Positions 1 to 14,200 of a stretch of DNA of 64,000 nt are shown one piece after another (position 1 is the first letter of the stretch; each line of letters starts with the position of its first letter). The translations under genes were made by a program, and so were the position numbers. The stretch is from Paulinella micropora. Taxonomy: Eukaryota > Cercozoa > Imbricatea > Euglyphida > Paulinellidae. The stretch is taken from assembly GCA_019918135.1 (NCBI GenBank), contig WBZZ01006915.1, positions 35,001 to 99,000 on the forward strand, read 5' to 3'. The notes under the pieces were generated by a model. It saw only the letters and a program-made list of their open reading frames with translations, was not told the origin of the DNA and made no database searches.

Positions 1-1251
1 ATATCATATTTGTGAGTTTGGATACAACCCCAAGGGGTAATTACACAACGAACTCTTATTAAAGATCTCTATGGCTGCAATTTAAGTCCTGACTCCAGGA
101 GAGCAGGTGAAATACCAGTAACTTTAATAGCAGAGCGGTCACTTCGTTTATTTACGTAGATTTCTACTTGTTGCAGACTTGGGTTGCAAAGTACGAACAT
201 GACTGAACGTAGATTGTGAGTTTGGTGAGCAGAGCTTCGCAAAAGCTTCAAGTCTAACTTGTAGTTCAAGGGATAAGGATGTTCTCTTTGTGATGAAGGT
301 GGTGGGACTGGCTAAGGACTCGAGGAAAACTCTATCGTCGGAGAGTGCGCTTAGGAACCTTCCGCCTATGCTACAGTTTTACCTGTCTTGGGAAACCGGA
401 TGTACCGCGAGTATGTCCAGGTGTGGTGGGATTCTGCAAACAGGGAAGTTTGGGATGCTAAGATTGATCCGGCTACACGGAAGTGTGACAAGGATCACGA
501 GGCATGGACAATTTCTGCGTGGCCGACTCCGGTGGAGTGTTGGACTACCCCTTCGAGCTACATGACGAACAGATCCCACTTTTGTCGGTTATATTCAAAA
601 TATGTTATTTATTGCAAGCCGGGGTATTAATCCATCCAATTCCACATCACTCTGAAAATAACATAATCTTCCTCCTCTGCAAAGAGAGGAAACCAGTATG
701 ACGGAAAAATATAGGAGACTGTCAGAGCCAACTTCAAGCAACAAAAAGGAAAAAGAGATGCATTTCCCAGTCACAATCACCCCTAACAATAATATTGGAC
801 TGCTTGAAGACGTTGGTCAAAATTACTATTTCAATTTAATTCACCGTTACTTAGGCCGGACAGTCAATAATGCCAATGTTAACCGAAATGCGTAAGACCT
901 ATACCTAAGTTTGTGATGTGGAAGTCCAAGCGTTAGTTCTTTTATTATACGAGTTATTCATATGTAGGTTCTCCCTAATAAAAGTGGTCGGTAGAATACA
1001 AAAAAATATTTAGAACGCTACATTAAGATTTAATAGATAAAAACGATACTAAGTTGTAGTATGAATATCCTTATTAATGTTTCGTGAAGGAATCATTAAA
1101 AAATATATAAAATTGACTGCAAACGATGACTTCAAAGTTGCAGCAAACAAGTTGGAAATAGAGTCCAGAAAAATTTGGTGAACGGTGGCACTATCACCAT
1201 TAGAAACATTGGAATCAGCGTCGATCCGCTTGCCTAACGACAAGGATTTGA
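1..1251. other. AT-rich flank, no gene assigned
   Basis: About 1.25 kb of AT-rich sequence. Short open stretches occur on the plus strand at about 290-700 and 698-895, with some codon-like texture (Trp- and Asp-rich around 390-560), but they lie in different frames, have no recognisable motif and are too short to call. They could be remnants of a decayed exon. No RNA gene, terminal inverted repeat or promoter was recognised. Confidence 0.5.
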
Positions 1252-3146
<1,895 letters not shown>

Positions 3147-3154
3147 CACTATTC

Positions 3155-3160
3155 AATAAA
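3155..3160 (+). terminator. AATAAA polyadenylation signal
   Basis: Canonical AATAAA beginning 9 bases after the stop codon of the three-exon plus-strand gene. It supports that gene being a polyadenylated eukaryotic transcript. Confidence 0.7.
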
Positions 3161-3164
3161 ATAA

Positions 3165-3433
3165 GCATGTAGTTGTTATACATACTCACACACCACTTGC
3201 TATATTAATAAAATAATATTACTTACAGCTTATTCAGCATGTGTACGAACTATTTGAAGCATAAAACCGGTTTTGAAACATAATGTTACACATTATTAAT
3301 ACGGTCACACATTAAAAATGTCAGACATGATTAATATTAAAATAATGCATGTAGTTGTTATACATACTAACACACCACTTGCTATATTAATAAAATAATA
3401 TTACCGGCAGCTTATTCAGCATGTGTACGAACT
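3165..3433. repeat. 87-bp direct repeat, two copies
   Basis: Bases 3165-3251 and 3347-3433 are near-identical 87-bp copies differing at a few positions. Both start GCATGTAGTTGTTATACATA and end TTCAGCATGTGTACGAACT. They sit between the 3' ends of two convergent genes and are separated by 95 AT-rich bases. A local duplication of a 3' flank is the simplest reading. I see no coding potential in either copy. Confidence 0.85.
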
Positions 3434-3531
3434 TGATCAAGCAGAAAACTTGTTAATTAAGTAATAATATTAATATAATGTAACCGGCCCTTGGATTTGT
3501 TAATTAATAATATTATATAACAATATTAATA

Positions 3532-6500
3532 TTATGATCCACCGCTCAGACGCGGAGCGGTACGAGGAATCCACTCGTCGTCATCATCTACACGCTTCTG
3601 CTTCTTCTTCTGTTTTTTCCCCCTTCCTCCTGTCTTCTTCCTCTTCGAAGAAGAAGAAGAAGAAGGCTGAGAAGAAGAAGCAGAAGAAGAAAGAGGAAGA
3701 GGAGAAGAAGAAGCAGAAGAAGAAAGAGGAAGAGGAGGAGAAGGAGCGAAGGCAGTTTGCACGCGTCCGGTAAAAACTGATGGCTCCGGTTGGCTCAGTT
3801 CATCGAGCCAAGCGTCCACATCACCGGGGCAAATCTCATCCCACCTCCCATAGTCCAACCCATTCACTCCCATGCAAAGTTCCTCATGCTTTTTTTTCCA
3901 AAGCCGCCTACTCGCCCTGTACCTAGCCCCGCACCCTACCTCACACCTTGCCCATTTCCTACTCTCCTCCCACACATCTCGCACAGGGTTAAGACAAGCT
4001 CTCCAGTGCTGGAGCATACACTCGACATCGTCTGTCCAGCGTCGGCTCGAGCACATGAAGTGAGCTCGCTTATGCTTGCCGTTGTATAACTCTATGCCTT
4101 GTGTGTTGAAGTCGGAAAGGGTGAGGTTAGGGGTAAGAAGTAGCAGCTCAAAGGCATGATCAACAAAAATGTGAACATAGATAGTTATGAAAGCCGGTGA
4201 TAAAATTGGCAGTCTAGCTGCCCTATCTGCCGGTGACTCTGCGTCTATGTCATCCGGCGCCCGGCCCCGTGGAAAGGTAGCGCGATGAAAGAATCGGCGC
4301 ATGGCTTGTTGATGTTTGAGTATGTGCACCACCTCTTCCCCCTCCGATTTATGAAGCCCTAACCACAACGTGTGCCACTCCACCCACAGCTTCCGCAACT
4401 CCTCTCCTCTCTTTGAATCCTTGTCACCTTCCACTATCACTCCCAAGTTTATGCTATACTCCTTCACCTTCTCCCCCAACTTCCTTGCCATGCAACCATT
4501 AAGTTCTTTCCACTTAAAGTTGCATGTGCCCTCTTTGTCTTCCATACCCTTCGCCCCAAACCACCAGTACACCCCCCCTCTTTTCAGCTCCCCTCTTATT
4601 CTCTCCAACACCTCCAAGTGTTTCTCTTGTCCCCACTCTATCTTCTTCTTCAACTCAGGGTCATGATGAGCCTGGGCCCAAATGGAGCCATGCAAGGCCT
4701 CGTGGATGGCATGGTTTAGTAAACGGTTCTGAACCCTGATGAAGAAATGTAATGTGTCTGGTATCCGACGCTTGAGAGGTATCCAGGGGAAGAGGTCGAC
4801 CCTATCACCCATGGCTGGGTGTGTACACTTCTCAGCGTCGGATACTATGGGGTGGTTGGTGAGGACGTCTTGAAGTTGCGGGCCTTTTGTGATCAGACAG
4901 TATATACATGGGTTAGTTGATCTAAAACTACCCGATGAATGTCCAGCCACAGTGGCCATAAACTTCAAGTCTCCTCCCAACCAAAACGTGAACTGGCGGC
5001 GAACTGTGGTGGGGTTGGGGTCGCCTTCCGTGATATAATAATCTCCCTCTTCCTGCAACTGTCTAAGGTCCTCCCTAAATGTGGTTGAGCTTAATGATTG
5101 GTAATTATCCCCAGCAGGAGTGAGAGCAAAAGGAAAAATGAAGTCTGTGGCATTAAACTTCCTGCGCAGTTGTTTATCTTTCGGTATTACCCGGAGGATC
5201 CACAGTGTGCTTGTCTTGTTCTTGCTGATGGCGCGACCATCAGCTTGAAGAAGAACATCCACATTCGGCTCTTGCAAGCCGTATGTGCTGCACACCCACC
5301 GCAGGACTTTACGTGGACACAGCTTCACTTCTTTGGGAACCTCTGCTAACTGCTGGCATTCGGCAAATGTAGGTTTTAAGTCAAACTGCTGCTCAACTTT
5401 TTGACCAAGGTCCTTTCTAGCTTCTTGGAATTTAGAAAAAGGAAGGTCCTTGTTCAAAAAGCCATGCGATTTCAGTTTGTTTAAAACTGCCTGACTAATA
5501 TTCTCGTCATCTGCGAATAATATGAGTGACATGAGTTGTTTGTATGGATCGGAGTTTTTACCTCCTATGGTGGGCGAGTGTGAGTGCAGATCGTAATTTT
5601 TGCGCGCCCACTTGTACCACTGCTTAGTTACAAACTCTACTTCTTGACCTGCCCTATCTGCTAAGTGTTTGGCAAAAGCATCCTGCATAATCCTAACATC
5701 TGATCTTATGTTTCGTTTTCCTCTCTCATCTACCTGGCTGTAACTCTTTCTCATTCTAGGGGCATAGGACAGCACAGCCTTATGTTTATTAGTTTGAAAC
5801 TCTACAAAGTGACTGCCTGAAAGAGGTGAGGTGATATGGCGAGTAATTTGTAGTGATGGATGGGTATGTATGTGTGAAGGGAGAGGAGAAAGAATAGAAA
5901 AGTGTTTTTGTATGTCGGAAATGTCCTTGCCGCAAGAGGACTTTACCTTGTTTGACCTCTCTGGCGTTGTGTAAGGCACGTTCTTGCTTTGCCTAGGGCG
6001 CCCCCGAGCAGGTGTCACTGGTGTTGGGACCTATCAACCACAAATGTGTACAAACAGGCACGTTATGTGACACTTTACCTGCAAAAAAGTGCTCAAAAAG
6101 AAGCCGTATCTGCGGAAAACAATGAATAAATGCAAACCAAACGCACAGAGGACATACATAAACATGTAGGTACGAAATGGATTGAGAAATGACCGTAATA
6201 GTGGCCTCCATGTTGACTTCGTCTCCAGCCGCAACGATGGCGACAGAGGGTCCTCGTTGCTGTAGCTCCAAGTCCACACCCTTGGCTTCCAGTTCCGCAA
6301 CTGTAGGGGAGAACAAAGAACACACACATACAATATGCATTACAGCTGTTACATGCAAGAAAAATAGATCACACACAACACACACACACTCTACTCCCAC
6401 ACATTTCCAACATACAAACAGAAACAGAAACACACACAAAACACATAGAAACAGCATGCAGGCACTCACCTAATTCTCTCTGAGCCTTTCTGGAGGCCTT

Positions 6501-6761
6501 ATGAATCATTATCCTACATAACAGGCACAGAAAATATGATGTATGTATACTAAACAAACGAAAACAAGCACTAAAATTCGAAGAAATTGGTGTTCAGAAA
6601 AAGTGGCTTACTCCTGTTGTCGTTGTGCTTTTTTTTGCAGCTTTTTTAGTTTTTTGCTGGGAAAGCAGTTTTCTACCCGCTGCTGTCTTTTTTTCATTTT
6701 TTCGTAGGTAGGATCGCTTGATAGGGGCTTTTTGGTTTAACCTTGTCTTTTTTTTCGCCAT
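3532..6761 (-). CDS. Multi-exon DDE-type transposase-like gene
   Basis: The main exon is 6030-3532 (832 codons before the stop). Upstream exons 6513-6470 and 6300-6194 join it with matching phases. Acceptors GTTATGTAG, CCCCTACAG and GTTGATAG are visible, and the donor after 6194 (ACG/GTCATT) is weak. A lysine-rich stretch with an ATG at 6761-6612 is a candidate first exon, but its phase does not fit exon 2, where an ATG also lies. The protein has an AT-hook-like RGRPR near the start of the main exon. Its centre runs LLQADGR, then FWLGGDLKF, then CIYC, then PDTLHF, an acidic-residue and CxxC order like DDE transposases of the RAG1/Transib type and like uncharacterised invertebrate and fungal transposon proteins. 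The C-terminus is Ser-rich, then basic (GKKQKKKQKR). Transposase is inferred from this layout; the family is not settled. Confidence 0.5.
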
Positions 6762-7440
6762 CGATTTTCAACAAGTCAAAACGTATTGCCGGTTTTTCCG
6801 GTACTGATGGCATTTTTATGTTGTGAAATGCCGAGTTTGCTTACGGGCCCGCGGCACCAGTTTCAAGTCGGAGGTACATGTGTTCGCAGCGAGTGTGTGT
6901 TCAAACCACGTTGTTTCAAGCAAAAGCAAGCATGACACAAGTGTTTTTATCAGAAAACATGGTCTTTCCTGTATTTGAAATCCTTATTATCGACTTCAAT
7001 TTTCACATTTGACGACATAGCAAGTATGGCAGTTTTTAACTGACAAATGCTGTTTGCATGATGCACTCTGCACTCATTTTTTACGCACAAGTGCACAAAT
7101 GAATTCAAATGTTATGTTGAGCAATTCTGCCAGAGGGTTTTTGCAGAGAAGTACGGTATAAAACAAAAACTAGGAAAACATAGGTCGAAAACTAGTTAGT
7201 CAAGATTCAGAACATACCCCCAGATCACAGCAATAGCTTATAGGAACTGAAAACCTTAATACAGGAAAGTCCATTCCCACTACAAACATTGAATTCTGCA
7301 CAGACAGCACCTCAAAATCTTGAATATTGAATGAGATTACTCGCTGCGAAATATTTAATGATTCTACCGACCACTAGAACCTACATATGAAAGTGCGTTT
7401 CCATACTGCGTTATAGTCTTGCTAGGTAGCCCGGATAGAT
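6762..7440. other. AT-rich flank without a gene
   Basis: About 680 bases between the 5' end of the transposase-like gene and the abrupt rise in GC content. No open frame, repeat or terminal inverted repeat was recognised. It could hold the promoter of the minus-strand gene. The last 50 bases run directly into the GC-rich element. Confidence 0.5.
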
Positions 7441-7521
7441 CCTGAAAGGGATCGGTAAAGGTTCCACGATGGGTAGCTTCCCAAAGGCCCGGTGGCTCCG
7501 CTAGCCCGCCCGCCCTGCCTG

Positions 7522-8747
7522 ATGCCCGAGGGCGCTGCCAACGGGGCGCCCGAGGCCCGCCGCCGCGACGCACCCCCGCACGCGGCCCGCCGCCGGGGCG
7601 ACCTGTGGGCCATCCCCGACTTCTTGGCGGAGGCGAGGGGGCTACTACTGTGCGGCCGACGCGGTGTGCGTGGCGGCGGGCCTGGTTCCGGGGGAGGCGG
7701 CCCGGCTGTACTGGCTAGTGAAGCAGGCCCACGCCAGCCCCGCCCTGCTGGCGAGGGCCCGGCCGCTGGCCTTCGCTGGCCAGCCCAGCACCTACGTCGA
7801 CTGCTACGCCTGGCCGGACCTAGTCCAGGTCCTGCGGCTGGCACTCGCCCTCGCCGCACCCGCCGCACCCCCGCCCCAGGCGCCACCAGGGGCGGCGGAG
7901 GCGGTGTCCTCTGGCCGGGCGTCGCCCCAGGCGCCGCCGGCGGCGGCGGAGGCGGTGTCCTCGGGCCGGGCGTCGCCCCAGGCGCCCCCGGCGGCGGGGC
8001 CGCCGGGAGCACCCCCGGCGGTAGAAGAGGAGGCGCTGCCTGCGGTGGAGCTGCGCGCTACCCTACGGGTCCTGCGCGCCAAGTACTCGCCGGCGGAGGT
8101 CGAGACCAGGCCCGTGTACCTTGGCTTTATTCCAGACTTGGCGAATATACCTCATGCCCTGAGCCGCGCCCAGGCCCGGAGGTGGGTCCTAGCCAACCGC
8201 GCACATGCCAGCCTGCGGGCCTACTTCGACGACCAGGGTCTCCCCCCCCCTCTGGGTGCAGGTGTGTGTGTGTGTGTGTGCGTGTGTGTGCGCGCAGCTC
8301 CGCCCCTCCGGGGGGGGGGGAGGGAGGAGGCGGGGGGCTATTACCAAGGGGTTGTGCTGCTAACTACACCCCCCCCCCCCCCCCCCCGGCACTCTCCCGC
8401 CCGGGCGCGGCCGGTGCTGTGCAGGCCGGCGGCGCGTCCCTTTCCACCTGGACCACATCGTGCCCAGCCGTCTCGGGGGCTTCGACCATCCGCGCAACTA
8501 CGCCATCATGCCCGAGATCTTCAACCAGCGCTTCGGCTCTTGGTTCATGCCGGCCAAGACACAGTACCTAGGTCCGCCCCCCCCCCCCTTCCTGCCCCGT
8601 ATCCCTGTCTCTGACCCACGGCCTGGCGGCCGCGCTGTGTCCTGAGCAGGTTCCGCCGCCACTAGGCAGGCGCTGCGGTTCGCCACCTACGTGCGTCAGA
8701 AGAGCCTGCAGGAGCTAGACCTGACGGACCTGCCCCTGCTGGCTTAG
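7522..8747 (+). CDS. HNH-endonuclease-like protein
   Basis: The C-terminal part carries a clear HNH core: HLDHIVPSRLGG, then NYAIMPEIFN, then FGSW and a TQYLG tail, at about 8,448-8,570. This is the His-His-Asn metal-dependent nuclease fold, here of the kind found as single-copy genes in protists and large DNA viruses. The N-terminal part is arginine-rich, followed by an alpha-helical section and a proline/alanine-rich linker holding two or three copies of an AEAVSSGRASPQAPP unit. The gene is not continuous in one frame and appears to hold short introns, one carrying a C-run and a (GT)n tract. It is the first gene after the composition boundary and converges with, and slightly overlaps, the deubiquitinase gene. 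The nuclease call is good; its role (DNA processing, host DNA cleavage or a domesticated mobile gene) is not known. Confidence 0.65.
7870..8030 (+). repeat. In-frame short tandem repeat in HNH gene linker
   Basis: Two to three copies of a roughly 60-base unit beginning GCCCCAGGCGCC and containing GCGGAGGCGGTGTCCTC, encoding a Pro/Ala-rich linker between the N-terminal helical section and the HNH core. Length variation would be tolerated in such a linker. Confidence 0.7.
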
Positions 8748-10972
8748 CGGGGCCGCGCGGGGGGGGGGGGGGGGGGCGGTCGTGCTTGTCCCAGCGCGCC
8801 CTGCAGGTACAAAGATGAGTGACGACTCCGAGAGGGGTCGCTCCGGCGGCCACAGGTCGGCGAAATGGGGCATGCCAGCTGTCAGCGCGGCCCTGACCCC
8901 ACGCGTCCACGCCCGGTGATCGCGCTCGTACTCAGTCCGCTGTGCTGCGTCGCCGACGATCGTCAAATGCGTCCTGCTCTGCCGCAGCCTCAGCAGAAAC
9001 ATGACGGGCCTGGGAGGGCGCTGGGCAGGAGCATCCTGCCGGCCGGCGGTGACCCCCTCCAGTGCTTGCCAAAGACTGCCGCTGACCAGTCGCTCGCCGT
9101 CGAGGCAGTGCCAGCCGCTGTGCACACCGTCTCCTCCCCATCCACGCCGGACCACCACGAAGTGTTCCGGCTTGGTGTGCTCCAGCCTGAAGCACGCCGA
9201 CTCGAGCCAGAACTCCACCTGCTTGACGGAACCCTCCAGCCGCACCAAGACGTTGGGCCGCGTGTTTAAAAAGTCCAGGGTCAGGTTCCCCAGCTGCGTC
9301 TCCAGCAACAGCCACTCGGGCTGCCGCCCGGTAGCTACCTTTCCTTTCTCGTCAGCCAGAAAGAAGACTGCTTCGGGGGGGTACGGGAGCGCGCCGTCGA
9401 GTACGTACTGTAGCGTGACGGAGTTCGAGGCGGCCGAGTGGGGCGGGGGGGTGCAGCACAGGATCAGCAGGGGGCCCTCCCTGGTTGCCTCACCCTCTGG
9501 CCCGGCGCCGAGCAGGCCATAGCGAACACGAAACAGCTCCTCCAGCCAGCGACGGATGTTGCAGTCCCCGGAGGACGGTGTCGGGGCTAGCGCCAGCTCT
9601 AGCAATCTGCCGACACACGCGGCGGCTGAATCGGTTTTCAACTCGTACATCTGGGGTTGATCTGCTGAGCAGCCACGGTCCCGGACCCCGAGGGACAGCG
9701 CCTCGAACGCCTGAAGGATAGCCGGGTGATCGGGCACGTGTAAGATCGCGCCCTGCCGGCCGTAGCTCCGCTCGACGTACTGCACCACGACCGGCTTTTC
9801 TGGACCTTTCAAGAGCTCGGCACAGCGCACCAAACAGCAAGCCAAGCAGCCGCTATCCGGGCACTGCCCCTGTCCGGCCGGCAGGGGGCACAACAGGGCG
9901 GCCAGGAACTGGAGCGCGGAATTAAAAAAGCAATTCGTGAACTTTTGCTCCAGCAGCCCCGGCTGGCGCGGAGTCCGCCGGGCTTGGGCGTCGCAAAGGG
10001 GGCCTTCGCTCAGCACCGCTCCCAGCCGGCCCCCGCCCAGCCCCAGTCCCCTGCTCCGGTACAGCAGCCCCGGCAGCCCGCCTCAGGGAGTTGGGCGGGA
10101 CAGGCAACGGGCCTTTGCCCGGCTCTGGGGCTAGGGTATTCAAAACCTGGTCTACGGACCATGGCAGCAATAGTTGGCGGGGCAGCAAATAAACATCGAG
10201 CAGCAGCAGCTCGCCCGTGGCGGTGGCCAGGAATCCCAAAAACTCTTCAGTGCCGGCCGCCGCCGCCGCCGTCGTGTGCCCCTCCTCCAGCCCCTTGAAC
10301 TGCACCAGTGGCCCCCAGTGCTTGCTCGCGCTCAGCCTGGACAGCACTTGCGCGCGTAGTGCTAACCGTCCGGCGCGCCCGGCGCTGGCGACGTCTTGTA
10401 GCGCCTGGAGTACCTGCCGCTCCCTTTCGTTCGCTAGGGTGTCCAGCACTTGCAGTACGTAGCGCAGCTCCGGCCCCACGACTAGCTGCCAGTGCCGGTC
10501 GTCCCGTACACTTTGGGAGATCTCGGCGAGGGCGCTGGGGGGGGGGGGGGGGGTTCGTCGAACAGCAGCGTTACCACCGCCTGCAGCCACCAGCGCCGGG
10601 CCAGCGTGCTCTGCCGGCCGGGCCAGAGCCCCTGGCGCAGGCGGGCGAAAACCGGCCTCTCCGCGGGGAGCGGTAGTTCCGGCCCGGCCGGGCCGCCCCC
10701 GCCAGGAGGCGAGCCAGCAGGCCGAAGGGTGCGGGCAGGCCGGCCAGCCGGGCCAGCTCCTGCCAGGCAGCGGAGCCCGGGGTGCCGGCCCGCCGGGCAG
10801 GGGGCGGGGCCGGGGGCGGGCCGAGCGGCCGCAGGCCCGCTAGCTGCAGGTACAGCAGCCAAGCGCCGCGGTAGCCGCTGTCGGCGTGGGCCACCCGCGG
10901 GTCCGTGAGTACCCGGTGGACTAGCTGGACGACGGAGAAGGTCGCTGCTACCGGGTCGGCCGTGCCGTCCAT
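8715..10972 (-). CDS. USP-type ubiquitin-specific protease (deubiquitinase)
   Basis: The C-terminal half is a compact USP/UCH cysteine protease. The Cys box reads FTNCFFNSALQFL (Cys about 29 of the 433-codon frame ending at 8715). The His box reads EHFVVVRRGW...GWHCLDGERL (His about 285), matching the Cys...His...Asp order of USPs that remove ubiquitin from proteins. The roughly 256-residue Cys-to-His spacing is on the short side for the family. An N-terminal section of about 300 residues (from an ATG at 10,972, MDGTADPV) is helical and proline/alanine-rich without a recognised domain. The whole gene is spread over more than one frame. Herpesviruses carry a deubiquitinase in their large tegument protein, but of a different, papain-like family, so this would be an independent acquisition. 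An F-box gene lies 30 kb to the right. Confidence 0.7.
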
Positions 10973-11243
10973 CTTCGCTTCAGATCGTGCCTTCTGGCAC
11001 CGGCCCCAACGTTGTCTAGCCTCCGGGGTTAGCAACCTACCTTCCCCCTTCTTTACCCCCCTCCCCGCCCCCGCCAGTGCCTCTCTCCGCTAGCGCCATT
11101 TCCTCCTCCCCCGCGGGGCACCCCGCCGTCGGGACGGGGGCACATGCATCCCCCCCCCGCGGCACACTCCCCAGCTCGAGAACCGAGGTTCCCTAGTACC
11201 TCCCAAACACTTCTGTGGTGGCAGGCCCCGAGCTGGCGGGGGT

Positions 11244-14200
11244 ATGGAGCGGCACCAAGAGGCGGCCCGGACCGGACTGGCGGACGGGGAGGGGGGCCTG
11301 TGGTGTTATGTCTTAGGCCAGACTCAAGGGCAGGCTTTTGCGTTTTACCAAGCAAGTGAGCATGACCCGGAGGAGGCAGCTACTGTGCGCAGGCAGGACG
11401 TGCCTCGTCGGTTGCGGAGCTTGGCCGCCCTGGCTTTCGGCCCCTTCAGCGAGGATGCCTGGCGCCGGTACCCGCGTGGCACCGGTAGGCCGGGACCAGC
11501 GGCTGCCCCGCTGTTGGTGCGGCTGCTCCTGGACGCCAGGTACCTGCGCTGCCTGGGGCTGGGCTACCGGCTCGACCTCAAGACCACGTCGGAAGACACA
11601 GGTACGAGCAGCAGCGGCGGGGGCCGGGGGCCCGGCCCCCCCCCCCCCCCCCCCGACGCCCCACTCCCCGCCATCCGCTGCCCTGCCTCCTCGCCCCCCC
11701 TCCCCTGGGCTCGGGGGCGCGACGGCGGCACGCGCCGAGCCGGACAGCAGACCGGGGCGCCAGGGGATCGCAGGTGGGGCGCTCGCGAGGCCTGGCGCGC
11801 CCCACCGCCGGGGCCCCGGGCCCTGGGGAGGGGACGCGAAGGTGGTCAGGCCCCGCGTGGACGGCGCGGCGGAGCTAGCGTGGCCCTGGGGTGTTCTGTC
11901 GGTCTGGGAGGCCCGTCGGCCGAGGTTGACCACCGCCCTGAAGTGGGCCGGCGTCGTAGCGGTGGTCGTAGTGGTGTACAACAACTACCCCGGCCTCGGG
12001 TGGCCCGGCTGGCTGTCGTCAGTCACGACTTTCTGGCAGTCCCTGGGGCACAGTGGCGGCCCCCCCGACATACTTCCGATCTCCTACGGCCACGGCCCAT
12101 CCAATCTGGCCGGGGCAGAAAAGCAGGCGGCCTCGGACGGTGCCTACCTAGATCTGGTCGCAAGCTGCCTCACCGATAACAGTACTGTTCCTTCACTGGC
12201 CGCGTGCGTCCAAGGAATCTTGGCCCCGGCGCCGGGCTGGCCGGCCCTGGAGGCCCGGCTCCGGGCCCTCTGGCATGGCGGCCACCCCTGGAGCGACTCC
12301 GTACAGTTGGGCCTGGACTACCTGGGGCGCAACCCCACGCCCCGTGACAGGGAGCTCGCGCTCTTCAGGTCCCTGACTGACCTGCTTGCCTCGTCCTTCC
12401 TGTCGCAATTCCTGCCGCGCATAGAAGAGAACCACCTTACGGTCAACATGCAGGCGCTGCAAGCCGTGCAGCAAGAAGTGAAGGCCTATTTTCGACGACG
12501 CATTAGCGAATCGACGACCCTTACCCCCGATGCCAGGAGCAGGGACCTGCACGCGGAAACCAGGCTGGGGCCACGCATTGAGCTAGTGCAGCAGGCCCTG
12601 GAACGCGCAGGAGATTACAGCGTAAACCTTTTTAATCTAGCACAGCTGGGGGAGGAGTTCCGCAACGGCGAGGCCACACACAAGTACTACGCGATGGGGA
12701 CGGTAAAGCGCGCGCTCAGGTACCTACGGCTTTTGCTGCCCGAGAACATACAGGTGTGGGACAGCGACTGTGAGACGGCCCAGCGGGCGGCACTGCAGGA
12801 GAGCGGCCTCCTGGAGCAGTACTGGCGGGGGCTGAGCCTCCCTCTGACTATCACCAACTTTGTGGCTTGTTCGCTCGCGATGCAGGACGCGTACAACCAA
12901 GACCTGTCACGAGGCGGGGCGACGGCGACAGATGGCATCAGGATGTCGGTGCTAGCGAGCCATGTCGTGGTCTATGTGCGCCAGAGCCTAACGTCGAGAA
13001 GCTGGTGGGACCGCTCGGTGCTCCGCCTCGGGCCGCCCAGGCTGTACGACACGGAGACGCCTGCTCGTGAACATGAGTGGCACGTCCTGTCCGAGAGCCA
13101 GACCATGTACACGAGCCTCGCTGCCTTTGCGCACCACGTGGCCCCCCTGCTAGCGATTTTCTTCAGCTCCCAGCCAGTGACGCCAGTCGAAGTGCAGGAA
13201 CTCGCCGAGTATGCCCCCAGCGCTGCCTCGGCCCTGCTGCGAGCACGACAGACAGTAACAGCCTTACTCGCCGACGAGACCAGGGGTCCGCAGCTCCTGT
13301 CCGACCTGTACGAAGCCGACCGGAAGCGAGTACTACAAGCAGGCGGGCAGACACGGGTGGCCCGGTACCACCAGGAGTTGGCCGAGCTACAGCGGGGCCT
13401 GCCGTACCACTGCAGCACCGTCTGGGCGGCGGCGACCGCACTGGGCGCACACATGCGCAACCTACCGCTGATGTACCTGCAGTGGGGAGAACACTGCGCG
13501 CCCGAGCCGCCGCCGTCCTTCCGAGCATACCTCTTGGAGGCCCAAGGACTAGCCGACTGCTTCTGGCAGGGGCTGGTAGACCGTAGCCCCGCCCCGAACG
13601 CCACGGCGCCGGCCTCCTCCGACGATCCTGTAGATAGCCTCCTGCCACAACTACAGTCCTTCCGTGGCGAGCTACGGTCCTTCCTCCGTGGCCGGCTACT
13701 GCCGGCAGGGGGCCAGCCCGACGACGGCCCGAGGCGGGGCGACTGGCCCGCGTTGCGGGACACGCTGCAGCGGCTGCTGGCGTCGCACGTGTACGAGCGC
13801 GAGGTCTGGCCTGAGTACAAGCTGGGGAGTGCACAGTCCATCGCAACGGCTGCGCTGGAGTGCGAAGCCAGGCGCGAGCAGTGCCCCGGTTTGACGGCCT
13901 TTTCTGTCGTGTTGTGGGCTGCCCAGGAGGTCTTGTACGCGCTACCTCCAACAGGGGAAGCGAAGGTTTCCGAGGCCGGTAGGCCTGATCTGCTGGGCTT
14001 GTTCTGGGGGAAGGTGGAGGAGACCACCCTTTTCCTGGCCCGGCAGCTGTGTCCCATGGCTACGTCTCACCTGCGCCTTCTGCACAGCACACAGGCCGGC
14101 TGGTTTAAGGAGCGATTGGTTAGGCAGAGCACGTTGTACTTCTCGTTTGCGCGCCCCTCGCTCTGGCGAGCGGCCTCCAACTCCATCGGCAAACGGGCGC

